64,000 bases of DNA from Alcaligenaceae bacterium (lineage in GTDB: Bacteria > Pseudomonadota > Gammaproteobacteria > Burkholderiales > Burkholderiaceae_B). Of the stretch, positions 1 to 8,935 are shown in pieces. The notes below the pieces were generated by a model. It was not told where the DNA came from and searched no databases. It saw nothing but the letters and a program-made list of their open reading frames with translations. Where the stretch lies: contig CANCMG010000008.1 in the NCBI GenBank assembly GCA_947378965.1, positions 1 to 64,000 of the forward strand, written 5' to 3'. Numbering within the stretch: position 1 is the stretch's first letter; each line of letters begins with the position of its first letter. A program made the position numbers and the translations under genes.

Positions 1-1643
1 CGCAAGCGATGCATCACTTCAACCACGCGATGAATGTCGCGCGGATGCAGGCCAATCGAGGGCTCATCCAGCACAAAGAGCGTATTGACGAGCGACGTGC
101 CCAGCGCAGTGGTCAAATTAATCCGTTGCACCTCGCCACCCGAGAGCGTACGGCTTTGGCGGTCAAGCGTTAGGTACCCTAAGCCAACATCACACAAAAA
201 CTTCAGGCGTGCACGAACTTCGGTCAACACTAGATCCATTGCGGCATCTAGCCCACCGTCAAACTTCAGCGTATCGGCAAACGTGCGCAATTGCACGATC
301 GGGGTCAACATCAAATCTTGAATCGATTTGTGTTCGATTTTCCAGAGCAGCGCATCACGCTTTAAGCGCGCGCCATGACAAGTTGGGCAGGGGGTATAGC
401 TGCGATACTTTGACAGCAGCACCCGCACGTGCATCTTATATGACTTAGTTTCAAGCCAGTTAAAGAATTTTTGTACGCCGTACCACTGGGTTTTCCAGGC
501 GCCGCTGCCACCTTTCCAGAGTGGATCGCCATCAAGCACCCAGTCTTTATGTTCTTGTGGCAGGTGACGCCAGGGCGTGTTGACCGACACGTTGGCACGC
601 TTGGCGTACTTAAGCATCTCTTCGTGACACTCTTTGTAGCTTGGTGTTTGCCAGGGCTTCACAGCACCTTGTTCGAGTGTTTTGTTCTCGTCTGGGATCA
701 CTAAGCCAAAATCGATTCCGATGACGCGACCAAAACCACGGCAGGCTTCGCAGGCGCCAAGCGGCGAGTTGAACGAAAACGTGCTGGGTAAGGGGTCGCT
801 GTAGCTGATGTTGCAGTCAGCGCAGTGCAGCTTGTCGCTGAATTTCCAGACGTCTGTGTCAGCGCCCTCTGGATCAAGCGCATGCACGGCGATCAAACCA
901 TTGCCCATCTTTAAGGCAATATCAAAGGCTTCCATCACCCGTGAAGCTTCGGCTCCTTCAAAGCGAAACCGATCTTGCACCACGCGCAGTGTGCGCAATT
1001 GAGGCGACAGTACGGCTGATTTTTTTGAAGTCTTTTTGGCAGGTTTGGCTGAAACGGCGGCAGTGACTGTGTTGGGCTGTGTCGGGCTCTCGTCGGCGTG
1101 TATGCGGGTGTAGCCTTGTTGATCCAAAAAGCCTCGCACTTCGTCTTCGGTAAAGTTGATGGGCACCTGAACCGGAAAGGTGATTACCAAGCGCGGATTA
1201 CCCGCTTTGGAAGAGCGCTCAGCCACCGCGGCAAAAATCGATGCGGTGCTGTCGCGGCAGACCGCCTGGCCACACCCCCGACAGCTCAACTGCGCGCCGC
1301 GCGCAAAGAGCAGCTTCAAGTGGTCATTGAGCTCGGTCATGGTGCCCACGGTGCTGCGCGAACTTCGCACCGGGTTGGTTTGATCAATGGCAATCGCCGG
1401 CAGGATGCCTTCAATGCGATCAACCACCGGCTTATCCATGCGGTCTAAAAATTGTCGCGCGTACGGCGAGAAGGTCTCGACGTAGCGCCGCTGCCCCTCG
1501 GCGTAAAGCGTATCAAAGGCCAGTGAGCTCTTGCCCGAGCCGCTGACGCCCGTAATTACGGTCAGGTCGCCAGTGTTTAGGGTCAGGTCAAGATTTTTGA
1601 GATTGTTCTGGCGCGCGCCAGTAATGCGGATCGTTGGGTTCAT
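1..1643 (-). CDS. UvrA-family excinuclease ATPase subunit, N-terminal part (C-terminus runs off the window)
   Basis: Reverse-strand translation from ATG at 1643: MNPTIRITGARQNNLKNLDLTLNTGDLTVITGVSGSGKSSLAFDTLYAEGQRRYVETFSPYARQFLDRMDKP...; Walker A GVSGSGKSS, zinc-finger cysteines, signature LSGGEVQRINL, Walker B LFVLDEPSIGLH. Open to the window edge, so absent from the ORF track. Confidence 0.9.
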   Translation of the reverse strand, partial: MNPTIRITGARQNNLKNLDLTLNTGDLTVITGVSGSGKSSLAFDTLYAEGQRRYVETFSPYARQFLDRMDKPVVDRIEGILPAIAIDQTNPVRSSRSTVGTMTELNDHLKLLFARGAQLSCRGCGQAVCRDSTASIFAAVAERSSKAGNPRLVITFPVQVPINFTEDEVRGFLDQQGYTRIHADESPTQPNTVTAAVSAKPAKKTSKKSAVLSPQLRTLRVVQDRFRFEGAEASRVMEAFDIALKMGNGLIAVHALDPEGADTDVWKFSDKLHCADCNISYSDPLPSTFSFNSPLGACEACRGFGRVIGIDFGLVIPDENKTLEQGAVKPWQTPSYKECHEEMLKYAKRANVSVNTPWRHLPQEHKDWVLDGDPLWKGGSGAWKTQWYGVQKFFNWLETKSYKMHVRVLLSKYRSYTPCPTCHGARLKRDALLWKIEHKSIQDLMLTPIVQLRTFADTLKFDGGLDAAMDLVLTEVRARLKFLCDVGLGYLTLDRQSRTLSGGEVQRINLTTALGTSLVNTLFVLDEPSIGLHPRDIHRVVEVMHRL

Positions 1644-1768
1644 GGCTTAATTTTAAAGCCGGTACCAGTGTTCTTGCTGCCTATCTGAGCAATACCCGTA
1701 AAGCCGAGCTTAATCCTGCCGCTGCAACTTTTAGAGTACTATTACAGGTTCCCTACCGGAGAATTGCT

Positions 1769-1900
1769 ATGGCTTCAGAAACAAAACGTACGCGCCGCAA
1801 CACGCTCGAGCGCCGTTGCTTAGGCAAGGCCTTTAAGCGCCTGTTCGTCAACGCCCCTAAAGGCGTGTTCAAAATGCTTGAGAAAGTCAAAAAAGCCTAA
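1769..1900 (+). CDS. 43-aa highly basic small protein, unknown function
   Basis: ATG at 1769 preceded by a purine-rich RBS-like ccggaga; MASETKRTRRNTLERRCLGKAFKRLFVNAPKGVFKMLEKVKKA; followed by a strong terminator-like hairpin. The ORF track shows a longer upstream extension. Confidence 0.6.
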   Translation: MASETKRTRRNTLERRCLGKAFKRLFVNAPKGVFKMLEKVKKA

Positions 1901-1930
1901 GTTTTATATAGCCTTTTTTGGTAAATCAGA

Positions 1931-1966
1931 AGCTCAGTCATGAAAATGACTGGGCTTTTATTTTTT
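1931..1966 (+). terminator. Rho-independent terminator
   Basis: agctcagtcat-gaaa-atgactgggct followed by tttattttttt; 11-bp stem with one G-U pair, then a U-tract. Confidence 0.8.
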
Positions 1967-2207
1967 CGCTCTCTGTGCTCGACCTCAGTGTTTAAGGTTC
2001 TTGGGTCAGCTCTCTAGGCAAAGTAGGTTGATTGAACACAGCATGCGGCGGTTCAGCCCCTTTGCTTCGGCGAACGAAATAGGTTTCTGAAAAGTGTCAT
2101 TGCGATCAATTTATCGGCAAGGGTTATCCCTAGGTGCCTGATCAGCAGTTTGCACCCACGCCGCGAGTGATAATCGATCAATCAATAAAACAAACGGAGA
2201 TACAAGC

Positions 2208-3263
2208 ATGAGTAGCTCAACAAGATGGGTAAAGCGTCCAGAAGGCTCAACCTGGGGTGATTTTGGGCCCGATGATCAGCGCGGCCGAATTAATCTACTC
2301 ACACCTGAAAAAATCAAACAGGGCGTGGCTGAGGTCGAGCACGGGATTCCTTTTTGCTTGAGCCTGCCACTTGATCTGCCCGGAGGCAATTTACTGAATC
2401 CGCGCCGTTTTCCGCCCGTCATCCGTCCGACCTTGCGTGACGGGCGCCCTAACATGAACTATCGCCTGTTTACCGATAATGATCAGCACACCGATGTCAT
2501 TAGCGACGATCTGGTCGTGATGCATCTGCAGTACTCAACCCAATGGGACAGCTTGGCGCACGTCGGTTCGCTGTTTGATGCGAATAACGACGGCATCCCT
2601 GAAGCTGTCTACTACAACGGCTACCGCGCCGGTAAAGATATTCAAGGCCCCACCGACGGAAAAGATGCGGGTGTGCCCCAACCAGGTGACCAGCGCAGCA
2701 CCTCGAACGCGATTGCTCTGGGTATACAGAATATGGCCGAGTCTTGTGTACAAGGCCGTGGCGTGATGATTGATTTTCATGCGCATTTCGGTAACAAACG
2801 TGAAAACATTACCTACGACACCTTGATGCGCATCATGGAGCAAGACAAAGTCGTAGTTGAAAAAGGTGACATGGTTTGCCTTCACACTGGCTTTGCGCAG
2901 ATGTTGATGGACATGAACGGCAAGCCCGATCTTCAGCTGTTGAACAATAGCTGTGCAGCGCTAGATGGCCGCGATAAAAAACTGTTGAACTGGATTACAG
3001 ATAGCCAGTTAGTGGTGTTGATGGCTGATAACTATGCCGTTGAAGCGCATCCTGCCACCAGTCACATCGGTTGCTGTGCGACCTTGCCGATTCATGAACA
3101 CTGCTTGTTTAAATTAGGTGTGCATCTCGGCGAAATGTTTTACCTGACGCCGCTGGCACAATGGTTGCGTAAAAATGGGCGCAATCGCTTCTTGTTGACG
3201 GCACCTCCATTACGCTTACCGGGTGCGGTAGGCTCACCTTCGACAGCGGTGGCAACTGTTTAA
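2208..3263 (+). CDS. cyclase family protein (kynurenine formamidase-like metal-dependent hydrolase)
   Basis: 351 aa with motifs typical of the cyclase family (WDSLAHVG, FHAHFG, HTGF, EAHPATSHIGCCATLPIHEHCLFKLGVHLGE). Confidence 0.75.
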   Translation: MSSSTRWVKRPEGSTWGDFGPDDQRGRINLLTPEKIKQGVAEVEHGIPFCLSLPLDLPGGNLLNPRRFPPVIRPTLRDGRPNMNYRLFTDNDQHTDVISDDLVVMHLQYSTQWDSLAHVGSLFDANNDGIPEAVYYNGYRAGKDIQGPTDGKDAGVPQPGDQRSTSNAIALGIQNMAESCVQGRGVMIDFHAHFGNKRENITYDTLMRIMEQDKVVVEKGDMVCLHTGFAQMLMDMNGKPDLQLLNNSCAALDGRDKKLLNWITDSQLVVLMADNYAVEAHPATSHIGCCATLPIHEHCLFKLGVHLGEMFYLTPLAQWLRKNGRNRFLLTAPPLRLPGAVGSPSTAVATV

Positions 3264-4618
3264 TGAAAGACGTCATTAGAATCGGCTCAGGAGCGGCGTG
3301 GTGGGGCGATCGTGTTGAACCCGCTGCGCTCAATGCCGAAAAAGGCCAGCTAGATTATCTGTGCTTTGAAACGATGGCTGAAGCGACTGTGTCGGCCGCG
3401 CAAGTGCGCGCACGACGCGACCCATCGTTTCCGGGTTACGACACCTATCTGGATGATCGGATGAAGGCAGTGCTTCCTGCTTGCATCAAAAACGGCACCA
3501 AGATCATTACCAATCAAGGCTGGATCAATCCCGACGCTGCAGCGAAGCGCATTGTGTACTGGCTGAATGAGTTTGGTTTTAAAGGCATCAAGGTCGCCTC
3601 GGTCAATGGCAGCTTGATTACTGAGCACGTGCTTGAATTGACGGATGTGATTTTAGAAAATGGTCAACCCACTTCGACTCTAAAAGAGAATTTAATCTCT
3701 GCTGAAGTCTATCAAGGCGCCGAGCCCATTGTTGAGGCCCTAAAGGCGGGTGCACAAATTGTGATTACGGGTCGTGTCGCTGACCCCTCAATTTTTATGG
3801 CACCGATGATGTATGAGTTTGGCTGGGATCCGCTTGATCACGTCAAACTCGGGCAGGGCAATGGCATCGGTCACTTACTAGAATGCGGTGCGCAAGCAAC
3901 GGGTGGGTACTTTTCAGACCCAGGGTTTAAAGATGTACCAGAGCCCTGGAACTTTGGTTTTCCGATCGCTGAAGTGAGCCGCGATGGAAGTGCCGTGATC
4001 ACCAAAGTGGCCGGCACGGGTGGTGCGATTACGCTCGAAACGATTAAAGAACAGATGTTGTACGAAGTGCATGATCCAGCAAATTATCTGACCCCCGATG
4101 TCGTAGTCGATTTCACCACCGTGCACATCGAGCAGGTGGGTGCAGATCGGGTCCGTGTCAGCAATATCGGTGGCAAGCCGCGCACACCAACCTTGAAAGT
4201 CTCGATTGGCTGCACCGAAGGTTTCATTGGCGAAGATATGTTTTTTTACGCGGGCCCTGGTGCTTTGCGTCGTGCCGAATTAGCCAAGAAAATCCTTGAA
4301 GAACGTTTCAAAATCGTCAAGTTGCAGGCCGAAGAGATTCGAATCGATTACTTGGGTTTGAATGCGATTCACGGCGCAGCAACACCTGCCGATGCCCCCG
4401 AGCCCTATGAAGTGGCCGTGCGCGTGGCCGCTCGTACCAAAACCCGCGAAGAGGCGGCTAAGGTTGGTCGTGAGATCGATGGCATGGCTGTGTCGGGGAT
4501 TGCCCACACAGGTAAGCGAGTGCCGCATCAAGATCGGACCCGTGAAGTGATCGGTGTCTGGTCATCACTGGTGGCGCGCGAAAAGGTGTTCGCCTCTGTC
4601 AATTATTTTGTGAGCTAA
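3263..4618 (+). CDS. acyclic terpene utilization AtuA-like protein (DUF1446)
   Basis: 451 aa; IGSGAAWWGDR..., GxxKxASVNGSLI, ITGRVADPSIFMAPM; overlaps the upstream stop. Confidence 0.75.
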   Translation: MKDVIRIGSGAAWWGDRVEPAALNAEKGQLDYLCFETMAEATVSAAQVRARRDPSFPGYDTYLDDRMKAVLPACIKNGTKIITNQGWINPDAAAKRIVYWLNEFGFKGIKVASVNGSLITEHVLELTDVILENGQPTSTLKENLISAEVYQGAEPIVEALKAGAQIVITGRVADPSIFMAPMMYEFGWDPLDHVKLGQGNGIGHLLECGAQATGGYFSDPGFKDVPEPWNFGFPIAEVSRDGSAVITKVAGTGGAITLETIKEQMLYEVHDPANYLTPDVVVDFTTVHIEQVGADRVRVSNIGGKPRTPTLKVSIGCTEGFIGEDMFFYAGPGALRRAELAKKILEERFKIVKLQAEEIRIDYLGLNAIHGAATPADAPEPYEVAVRVAARTKTREEAAKVGREIDGMAVSGIAHTGKRVPHQDRTREVIGVWSSLVAREKVFASVNYFVS

Positions 4619-4621
4619 TCC

Positions 4622-4984
4622 ATGAAGGTAAAACTACAACATGTAGCGCATGCACGCTCTGGCGACAAGGGGGATACGTCAAACATCGCCGTCTACGCGT
4701 ATGTGCCTGCGTTTTATCCCTTGCTCAAAGAGCAGCTGACTGCCGATAAGCTCAAAGCTTTTTACAAGGGTGCGATTAAAGGCACAGTGACACGCTACGA
4801 AGTTGAGAACTTGCACGCGATGAATTTTGTTGCGCAAGGTGCTCTAGGCGGAGGCGTTTCGCGAAGCCTGTGCTTAGACAACTATGGCAAGGCGTTGTCG
4901 GCCGCGATTCTTGGTTTTGAAATTGAGGTGCCCGAGGCGTTACGCTCGGCGCTGCGCGGCCAGCACTTATTACAAAACACTTAA
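4622..4984 (+). CDS. AtuA C-terminal-domain-like protein
   Basis: 120 aa; HARSGDKGDTSNIAVYAY...VTRYEVENLHAMNFV...GGVSRSLCLDNYGKALS is typical of the AtuA-like C-terminal region. Confidence 0.75.
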   Translation: MKVKLQHVAHARSGDKGDTSNIAVYAYVPAFYPLLKEQLTADKLKAFYKGAIKGTVTRYEVENLHAMNFVAQGALGGGVSRSLCLDNYGKALSAAILGFEIEVPEALRSALRGQHLLQNT

Positions 4985-5049
4985 TTTTATCTTTGACCGA
5001 ATCTACCCATTACTGAATCTATCCTTGACCGAATTTAGCGTTTGACATC

Positions 5050-6138
5050 GTGATAAGAAAAAAACATACCATTTTGATTGTTGGGGCCAGTGGCGTGGTC
5101 GGTGCGGCGGCCTTGAATCATTTTGCAGCCTTGCCCGACTGGAACGTGATCGCATTATCGCGACGCTTTGTGAATTTGCCATTTTTGGCACAGCATGTCA
5201 GTGTTGACCTTACGGACCGCAAAGCCTGTGAGCAAGCAGCCTTAGGCCTGTCAGACGTCACGCATATTTTTTACGCGGCACTCTACGAGTTACCTGAGCT
5301 TGTGGCGGGATGGCAAGACCCTAGGCAGATGGCGGTGAACGAGGCGATGCTTCGCAATTTGCTTGATGCACTCGCACCTATCGCAAAAAAATTACGTCAC
5401 ATCACACTCATGCAAGGGACCAAAGCATACGGCGGTCACGTCGAGCCGGCGCGTGTGCCAGCAAAAGAGCATTGGCCCCGCCATCCACATAAAAACTTTT
5501 ACTGGTTACAAGAAGATTTACTACGTGAACGCCAAACTAAAGCGGCTTGGACCTTCACAATTTTGCGCCCACAGATCGTGTTTGGCTATTCGGTGTTTAG
5601 CCCGATGAATATTGTCGCAGCGATTGGTGCGTATGCAGCGTTGCAGCGTGAACAAGGCTTGCCCTTGAATTTTCCGGGTGGTGGGCGTTATATCAACGGA
5701 GCAAGTGACAGCCGTTTGATTGCGCGTGTGGCTGAGTTTGCGGCGACAAACGAGATCGCAGCCAACGAAACCTATAACGTGGTGAATGGCGACGCACTGG
5801 TTTGGCATGATATCTGGGGTTCGATTGCCGCAAAGTTCAAAATGCCGGTGGGTGAACCTGCGCCACTCTGTCTCGCCGACAATATGCCTAAGCATGAGGC
5901 GCTTTGGGCGCAGCTCGTCAATAAACATGACCTTGCGTCCTTCACCTTGGGCGAGATTATTTCAAGCTCGTGGGAGTTTACCGATCGGGCGTTTGCGCAC
6001 GGTGTTGAGCATCCGGCCGATTCAGTGTTGAGCACGATTAAGCTGCGTAAACATGGTTTCGATGACTGCTATGACACTGAAGAGTCGTTGCATGACTGGT
6101 TAGAACTGATGCAAAAGAATAGATTGCTACCCCGCTGA
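5050..6138 (+). CDS. SDR family reductase of the PRISE (progesterone 5-beta-reductase/iridoid synthase-like) type
   Basis: 362 aa; GASGVVG Rossmann motif, LMQGTKAYGGH and NFYWLQEDLL motifs characteristic of the PRISE group. Confidence 0.75.
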   Translation: MIRKKHTILIVGASGVVGAAALNHFAALPDWNVIALSRRFVNLPFLAQHVSVDLTDRKACEQAALGLSDVTHIFYAALYELPELVAGWQDPRQMAVNEAMLRNLLDALAPIAKKLRHITLMQGTKAYGGHVEPARVPAKEHWPRHPHKNFYWLQEDLLRERQTKAAWTFTILRPQIVFGYSVFSPMNIVAAIGAYAALQREQGLPLNFPGGGRYINGASDSRLIARVAEFAATNEIAANETYNVVNGDALVWHDIWGSIAAKFKMPVGEPAPLCLADNMPKHEALWAQLVNKHDLASFTLGEIISSSWEFTDRAFAHGVEHPADSVLSTIKLRKHGFDDCYDTEESLHDWLELMQKNRLLPR

Positions 6139-6163
6139 TAAAAACGTTTTAAACGGAGCGAAG

Positions 6164-7156
6164 ATGAAAAAAATAATAAAAGCTGCCAAGATTTTTGGCG
6201 GGTCAGTGATCTGTGCGGCTGCGACGTGCCTCGCCTTACCTAGCGCCTCGGCGCAAACGACGTTTGCAGATAGACCGATACGCGTGGTCGTGCCTTACCC
6301 TGCCGGTGGTACGACTGATCTGATGGCGCGCGCAGTGAGCGGGCGTCTGGGCGAATTGCTCGGAAGGACGGTTGTGATTGACAACAAGCCGGGTGCTGGG
6401 GGTGTCATTGGCTCGCAGCAAGTGGCAAAGTCGGCACCCGATGGGCACACACTGGTGTTCGCCAGCATCGCTTCGCACGGCATTATCCCAGCGCTGCAAA
6501 CACCACCGCCTTACGATGCCGTGAAGGATTTCATACCGGTGACGCTGGTGGCGAGTACGCCTAATGTATTGTTAGTCAACATGGATCTCCCTGTTAAAAA
6601 TGTCCAAGAGCTGATTGCCTTGGCCAAGGCAAAGCCCGGCACAATTAATTTTGGTTCGACCAGCCATGGTGGGTCTCCTCATATGACGGGTGAACTTTTT
6701 AAAATCATGACCGGCGTTGATATTGTGCATGTGCCCTACAAAGGCGCTTCGCCGATGTTGATTGATTTGATTGGTGGGCAGATCGGGATGGGCTTTGACA
6801 ATTTGCCTTCATCAATGGCAAATATTCGTGGCGGTAAAGTGCGTGCGCTGGCTGTCACGACGACGACCCGCTGGCCGGGTGCACCTGAGATCCCAACGAT
6901 GAGTGAGGCGGGCGTACCTGGGTATGATGTATCGGCGTGGTTTGGTTTATTGGCTCCAGCCGGCACACCGATGACACTGGTTGATTTGTTAAGCAAACAC
7001 CTCATGGCGATCTTGCAGACAGAGGAAATCAAGAAACAATTTTTAGAGCTTGGTGCGACACCAGTGGGTGACACGCCTGCCTACTTTAAGCGCTTCATCG
7101 AAAATGAGCGCGATAAGTGGAACAAAGTGGCCCAGACCAACAATATCAAGTTGTAA
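6164..7156 (+). CDS. Bug-family tripartite tricarboxylate transporter substrate-binding protein
   Basis: Signal peptide; RPIRVVVPYPAGGTTDLMARAV, NKPGAGGVIGSQQVAKSAPDGHT, HVPYKGASPMLIDLIGGQI. Confidence 0.9.
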   Translation: MKKIIKAAKIFGGSVICAAATCLALPSASAQTTFADRPIRVVVPYPAGGTTDLMARAVSGRLGELLGRTVVIDNKPGAGGVIGSQQVAKSAPDGHTLVFASIASHGIIPALQTPPPYDAVKDFIPVTLVASTPNVLLVNMDLPVKNVQELIALAKAKPGTINFGSTSHGGSPHMTGELFKIMTGVDIVHVPYKGASPMLIDLIGGQIGMGFDNLPSSMANIRGGKVRALAVTTTTRWPGAPEIPTMSEAGVPGYDVSAWFGLLAPAGTPMTLVDLLSKHLMAILQTEEIKKQFLELGATPVGDTPAYFKRFIENERDKWNKVAQTNNIKL

Positions 7157-7199
7157 TGAGCAACAGGTACAGGTCTCAGTCGCACAGGAAAATGACATC

Positions 7200-8342
7200 T
7201 TGAAAAAAACGTTTATTCGTGGCGTGGGCAATACGCGCTTTGGTCGCCTTGAAGGCCAAAATACGCTTGATTTGATGGCGCAGGCAGCGAAGGCAGCATT
7301 GTCTAATGCCAACTTAGTACGCGCAGAAGTCGATGGCGTGCTCTGTGGCTACGCCACGACGCTGCCGCATCTGATGCTGGCTAATTTGTTCTGTGAGCGT
7401 TTCTCTGTACGACCCCAATACGCCCACGGCATGGCAGTAGGAGGCGCAACGGGGTCGGCAATGCTGATGTTGGCGCGCGAGTTGGTGCAAAGCGGTCGGT
7501 GCCGTAACGTATTGGTCGTGGCGGGTGAAAATCGCTTGAGTGGTCAGACTCGCGACAGTTCGATTCAGACGCTCGCTCAAGTGGGTCATGCGGATTTTGA
7601 GGTGCCCAATGGGGCTTCGGTACCAGCCTATTACGGGTTGATGGCTTCGCGTTATATGCATGAGGCTAGCGTTACCAGCGCAGACCTTGCTGAATTCGCG
7701 GTACTCATGCGTAACAATGCGCGTCGACATCCAGACTCGCATTTAACCCAAGAGATTTCTGTTGCCGATGTATTGGCGTCAAAGCCGATTGCTGAGCCTT
7801 TGCATTTGTTGGATTGTTGTCCAATCTCTGATGGCGCAATGGCCTTGGTGGTGTCGTCTGAACCGGGTACGGGCGTGCGCGTCAAAATGGTTGGTGCGGG
7901 CCAGGCACATTTTCATCAACACGTCACGGCCCTTCGAGATGTGATGGATACGGGGGCTGCCGCGGCTTCGAAGATTGCGTTTAAGGAAGCGGGTCTTACG
8001 ACCAAGGACATCGATTATCTAGGTGTATACGACTCATTTACGATTACGTTGTTGATGCTCTTAGAAGAAGTCGGTTTCGCGTCGCGGGGGCAGGCAGCAG
8101 AGCGGGTCAGACAGGGTGATTTTTCGCAACACGGTGCGTTGCCCTTGAATACACATGGTGGCTTGTTATCGTTTGGCCATTGTGGTGTGGCCGGCGGCAT
8201 GGCGCACACCGTAGAAGCTTATCGGCAATTTACTGGGCAAGCGGGAGCGCGACAAGTCAAAACACCCACGCATGCGTATATCCATGCTGATGGCGGCGTG
8301 ATGTCTTCGCACGTCAGTTTGATTCTGTCGCGAGAGGGTTAA
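7200..8342 (+). CDS. thiolase-fold protein, SCP2/Ltp2-like, lacking the canonical catalytic Cys
   Basis: Probable TTG start at 7200 (LKKTFIRGVGNTRFGRL...); ORF track start at 7050 overlaps the previous gene. C-terminal NTHGGLLSFGHCGVAGGMAHTVEA. Confidence 0.8.
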   Translation: MKKTFIRGVGNTRFGRLEGQNTLDLMAQAAKAALSNANLVRAEVDGVLCGYATTLPHLMLANLFCERFSVRPQYAHGMAVGGATGSAMLMLARELVQSGRCRNVLVVAGENRLSGQTRDSSIQTLAQVGHADFEVPNGASVPAYYGLMASRYMHEASVTSADLAEFAVLMRNNARRHPDSHLTQEISVADVLASKPIAEPLHLLDCCPISDGAMALVVSSEPGTGVRVKMVGAGQAHFHQHVTALRDVMDTGAAAASKIAFKEAGLTTKDIDYLGVYDSFTITLLMLLEEVGFASRGQAAERVRQGDFSQHGALPLNTHGGLLSFGHCGVAGGMAHTVEAYRQFTGQAGARQVKTPTHAYIHADGGVMSSHVSLILSREG

Positions 8343-8441
8343 TCCATGACTACTCATCAACCTCTGTCGCGTGAGGGTTAAACCATGACAACTCATCAAT
8401 CTTTGTCGCTCGAGAATGAAGCCATGACAACCAATCAATCA
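8325..8441 (+). repeat. 3-copy imperfect 39-bp tandem repeat spanning the thiolase stop and DUF35 start
   Basis: CTGTCGCGAGAGGGTTAATCCATGACTACTCATCAA / CTGTCGCGTGAGGGTTAAACCATGACAACTCATCAA / TTGTCGCTCGAGAATGAAGCCATGACAACCAATCAA at 39-bp spacing. Confidence 0.9.
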
Positions 8442-8810
8442 GTGATGACGTCTTTGGCTCAGCCTTATCTTGAAGGTTTAACTGAGCACGTGTTGCGTTA
8501 TCAGCATTGCAGCGCCTGTGTGCGCGCACAAACTTTTGCTCATGATGCTTGTCAGTTTTGTGGCGCCGAGTCGCTCGCTTGGCATACCTCAACCGGGCGT
8601 GGTCAGGTGCACGCAGTCACCGTGGTTGGCCGGGCACCGTCAGATGCTTTTCGTGCGTTGGCGCCCTATACCCTTGTGGTGGTGACACTCGAAGAGGGCG
8701 CGCGCCTAATGGGGCACGCCACACGCGGTGTACAAATCGGTGATGCCGTCACCGCGACATTTTTTAAACATCTTGATCAAACTCTTGTGCGTTTTGAACC
8801 TGTTGGCTAA
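8385..8810 (+). CDS. Zn-ribbon/OB-fold protein (DUF35 family), thiolase partner
   Basis: CSAC...CQFCG zinc ribbon, then an OB-fold-like segment; directly follows the thiolase gene. Start ambiguous (ATG at 8385 or internal ATGs). Confidence 0.8.
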   Translation: MTTHQSLSLENEAMTTNQSVMTSLAQPYLEGLTEHVLRYQHCSACVRAQTFAHDACQFCGAESLAWHTSTGRGQVHAVTVVGRAPSDAFRALAPYTLVVVTLEEGARLMGHATRGVQIGDAVTATFFKHLDQTLVRFEPVG

Positions 8811-8935
8811 CGCTCGATTAGATCGTCTCTTATTGTCATTTAAGACTGTCTTCATGTCTCAGTTTCGTCTTGATGAAAGACGAGTACCTGAGCAAGATGG
8901 TCTTTTTACGGCCTACGCTTTCAACCGGAATTTTT

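Noticed and set aside
7050-7199. Upstream extension of the thiolase ORF (MVRHQWVTRLPTL...)
   Set aside because: Overlaps the end of the Bug gene in another frame and is not thiolase-like; the start is more likely near 7200.
8811-8935. Possible 22-bp degenerate tandem repeat between the DUF35 and acyl-CoA ligase genes
   Set aside because: Similarity between candidate units (gatcgtctcttattgtca / gactgtcttcatgtctca) needs gaps and is too weak to separate from chance by eye.
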